A stretch of DNA of 64,000 nt from Amycolatopsis sp. CA-230715 (lineage in GTDB: Bacteria > Actinomycetota > Actinomycetes > Mycobacteriales > Pseudonocardiaceae). A program made the translations under genes and the position numbers. The notes beneath the pieces were generated by a model that saw only the letters and a list, made by a program, of their open reading frames with translations, made no database searches and was not told where the DNA came from. Shown here piece after piece: positions 62,949 to 64,000 of this stretch. Position 1 is the first letter of the stretch. Each line of letters starts with the position of its first letter. The DNA lies in assembly GCF_018736145.1 (NCBI RefSeq), contig NZ_CP059997.1, positions 805,501-869,500 of the forward strand. Direction: 5' to 3'.

Positions 62949-63545
62949 CTCGCCGGACAGGTTGAGACCGGCGTCCGCCCGGCTACCCCTGACGTGATCG
63001 CGGCCTACGAACAGGTGTTAGGAGCAGGTATGCGCCGACGCGACATCACTCACCCACGACTCCGCAAGATCCACGACGATGTGCATCTGGAACAGATCCG
63101 GGAAGCCGTCGAAGCCGGAGATCCGAGCATCTTCGGCGAGGGCCCGACGTCGAACACCATCGATGTGGCAGTGACGCCGCTACTTGGAGACGCCGGGATA
63201 GAGAACTTCCGGCACTGGGCGAAGGAAGGCAAAACAAGCACGCTCCGCGCGAACTCGGTATCGATCATCGGCTTCCTGCCAGGACGCCGTAACGCCGAGC
63301 TGGTCGCCGAGATCCTTGAGACGGACCCGAAAGTCCGTCGGCTGTGCGTGGCTTCCGAAGTCTCCAGGCTCATGCAATGGGAATGGAGCACAGCGCTGGC
63401 GGTGGCGGACGACCCCCGAACGGCACCGGAGGCGTCCGCACTGGCCGCGCGGCTCGCGAAGTCGGTAATCGACCCGAAGGACAGCGAGTCCCGGTGGTGT
63501 TCGGCGTGGGTGCTGCAACGGCTTGCACCGATCCTCGGCGACTGA
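62949..63545 (+). pseudogene. XRE-family regulator gene lacking its N-terminal HTH half
   Basis: Directly after repeat copy 1 the sequence reads LAGQVETGVRPATPDVIAAY, which looks like the end of an XRE recognition helix and the following helix. A 180-residue C-terminal domain of unknown type (MRRRDITHPRLRKI to VLQRLAPILGD) follows. The first ~40 residues of the HTH are missing and replaced by the repeat. Codons TTA, GGA and GCA near the start differ from neighbours and suggest transfer. A shortened protein could still start at GTG 62994 or ATG 63030. Confidence 0.7.
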
Positions 63546-63575
63546 CGGAGCACCAGGGCGGCACTGGGTAGGCCA

Positions 63576-63706
63576 CACCCGGTGACCGTGGACGAGTGGT
63601 TCGTGTGCGCGCCGCAAGGGCTCACCGAACTCGCTCGCTCCGTCCTCGAAGAACACCTCGTGGAACCCGCCGCGGTGCGCTACGAGCGTTTTCCGCTCTG
63701 CTGAGC
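63576..63706 (+). pseudogene. 131-bp direct repeat, copy 2 (orphan 3' fragment of the fusion gene)
   Basis: Encodes the last 42 residues of the desaturase-reductase fusion (PVTVDEWFVCAPQGLTE to ERFPLC) with no start. It lies 30 bases after the XRE remnant stop. With copy 1 it brackets that remnant. Confidence 0.95.
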
Positions 63707-63776
63707 GGAAAACAACCCGGCGTCCACAGCTCGCGCACAGCCCGTCCACACCGCGCCCACACCAACCCGCCTCAGC

Positions 63777-64000
63777 ATGGACGGCATGGAACCGCGGGCC
63801 GGGCGGCCACGCGCGTGGCCGCTGCGAACGAGGCTGACCGCCGCGCTCGTCGTGCTGCTGGCGCTGGCGTGCGTGCTCATCGGCGTGGTCAGCGAGTTCG
63901 CGCTCGGCGCGTTCCTGACCCGCCAGGTCGACGAACGGCTGGCGGCGGCGACCCTGCGCGCCACCGCGTTCAGCGACGACCACGGAGATCCCCTCGACGC
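63777..64000 (+). CDS. Sensor histidine kinase, N-terminal part (cut by window end)
   Basis: Open frame from ATG 63777 to the window edge, 74 codons. After a basic head (PRAGRPRAWPLRTRL) comes a membrane helix TAALVVLLALACVLIGVVSE and FALGAFLTRQVDERLAAA, the N-terminus of actinobacterial two-component sensor kinases of the TrcS/PrrB type. ATG 63786 is an alternative. The kinase core lies beyond the window. Confidence 0.75.
   Translation, partial: MDGMEPRAGRPRAWPLRTRLTAALVVLLALACVLIGVVSEFALGAFLTRQVDERLAAATLRATAFSDDHGDPLD

Noticed and set aside
61238..62971. 14-bp direct repeat CAGGTTGAGACCGG at 61238 and 62958 flanking the fusion gene, read as element ends
   Set aside because: Several 14-mer repeats are expected by chance in 64 kb, and the second copy is simply part of the XRE coding sequence.

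Overview
The window is 64 kb of very GC-rich DNA with strong G/C bias at third codon positions, frequent GTG starts and many leaderless-looking promoters. It has the gene content and order of an actinomycete of the order Pseudonocardiales, most likely Amycolatopsis or a close relative. This assignment is inferred from gene content and style; no search was run. A minus-strand backbone reproduces the gene order known from the Mycobacterium tuberculosis Rv2414c-Rv2462c segment: comEC-comEA, degV-octT-gpgP-rsfS-nadD, proB-obgE-rpmA-rplU-rne, ndk, a DUF4233 gene, folC, valS, clpX, clpP2-clpP1 and tig. Into this backbone, mostly plus-strand accessory genes have been inserted.

Layout. 0-7.5 kb: an F420/flavin oxidoreductase (cut by the window edge), DNA-uptake genes, a DegV protein, a probable methylglucose-lipopolysaccharide gene pair (OctT-like and GpgP-like), ribosome silencing factor and NAD synthesis. 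7.5-13.9 kb: a RecQ helicase fused to a phosphoribosyltransferase-like domain behind two palindromic operators, then transporters, a TetR regulator and a Tat-exported hydrolase. 13.9-20.2 kb: proB, obgE, L27, L21 and RNase E, with clear terminators and a structured rne leader. 20.2-26 kb: a secreted subtilase, a MerR regulator fused to the second and third domains of the DNA sliding clamp, and a three-gene ABC exporter. 26-29 kb: a GntR/FCD regulator divergent from a NanT-like transporter and a NanA/DapA-like aldolase, with a 20-bp palindrome between them. 29-40 kb: ndk, PhoD, folC, a secreted SGNH lipase, two hydrolases, a LysR regulator and valS. 40-49 kb: MarR-MFS-FdhF, a dehalogenase-like hydrolase, a CGNR regulator, an SDR, an oxalate/formate-type transporter with a 35-residue partner, and FdhD. 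Together these suggest formate/molybdoenzyme chemistry. 49-56.5 kb: a DUF222/13E12 HNH nuclease in a lower-GC patch, a carotenoid oxygenase with its TetR, and three exported alpha/beta hydrolases. 56.5-64 kb: ClpXP, trigger factor, a desaturase-reductase fusion whose 3' end is duplicated around a decapitated XRE regulator gene, and the start of a sensor kinase.

The strongest candidates for undescribed biology are the MerR-sliding-clamp fusion (22.2 kb), the RecQ-phosphoribosyltransferase fusion with its CRP-like site (7.7-9.9 kb), the 131-bp duplication around a truncated regulator (62.8-63.7 kb) and a pair of perfect DnaA boxes in front of the competence genes (4.1 kb). No rRNA, tRNA or CRISPR array was seen.
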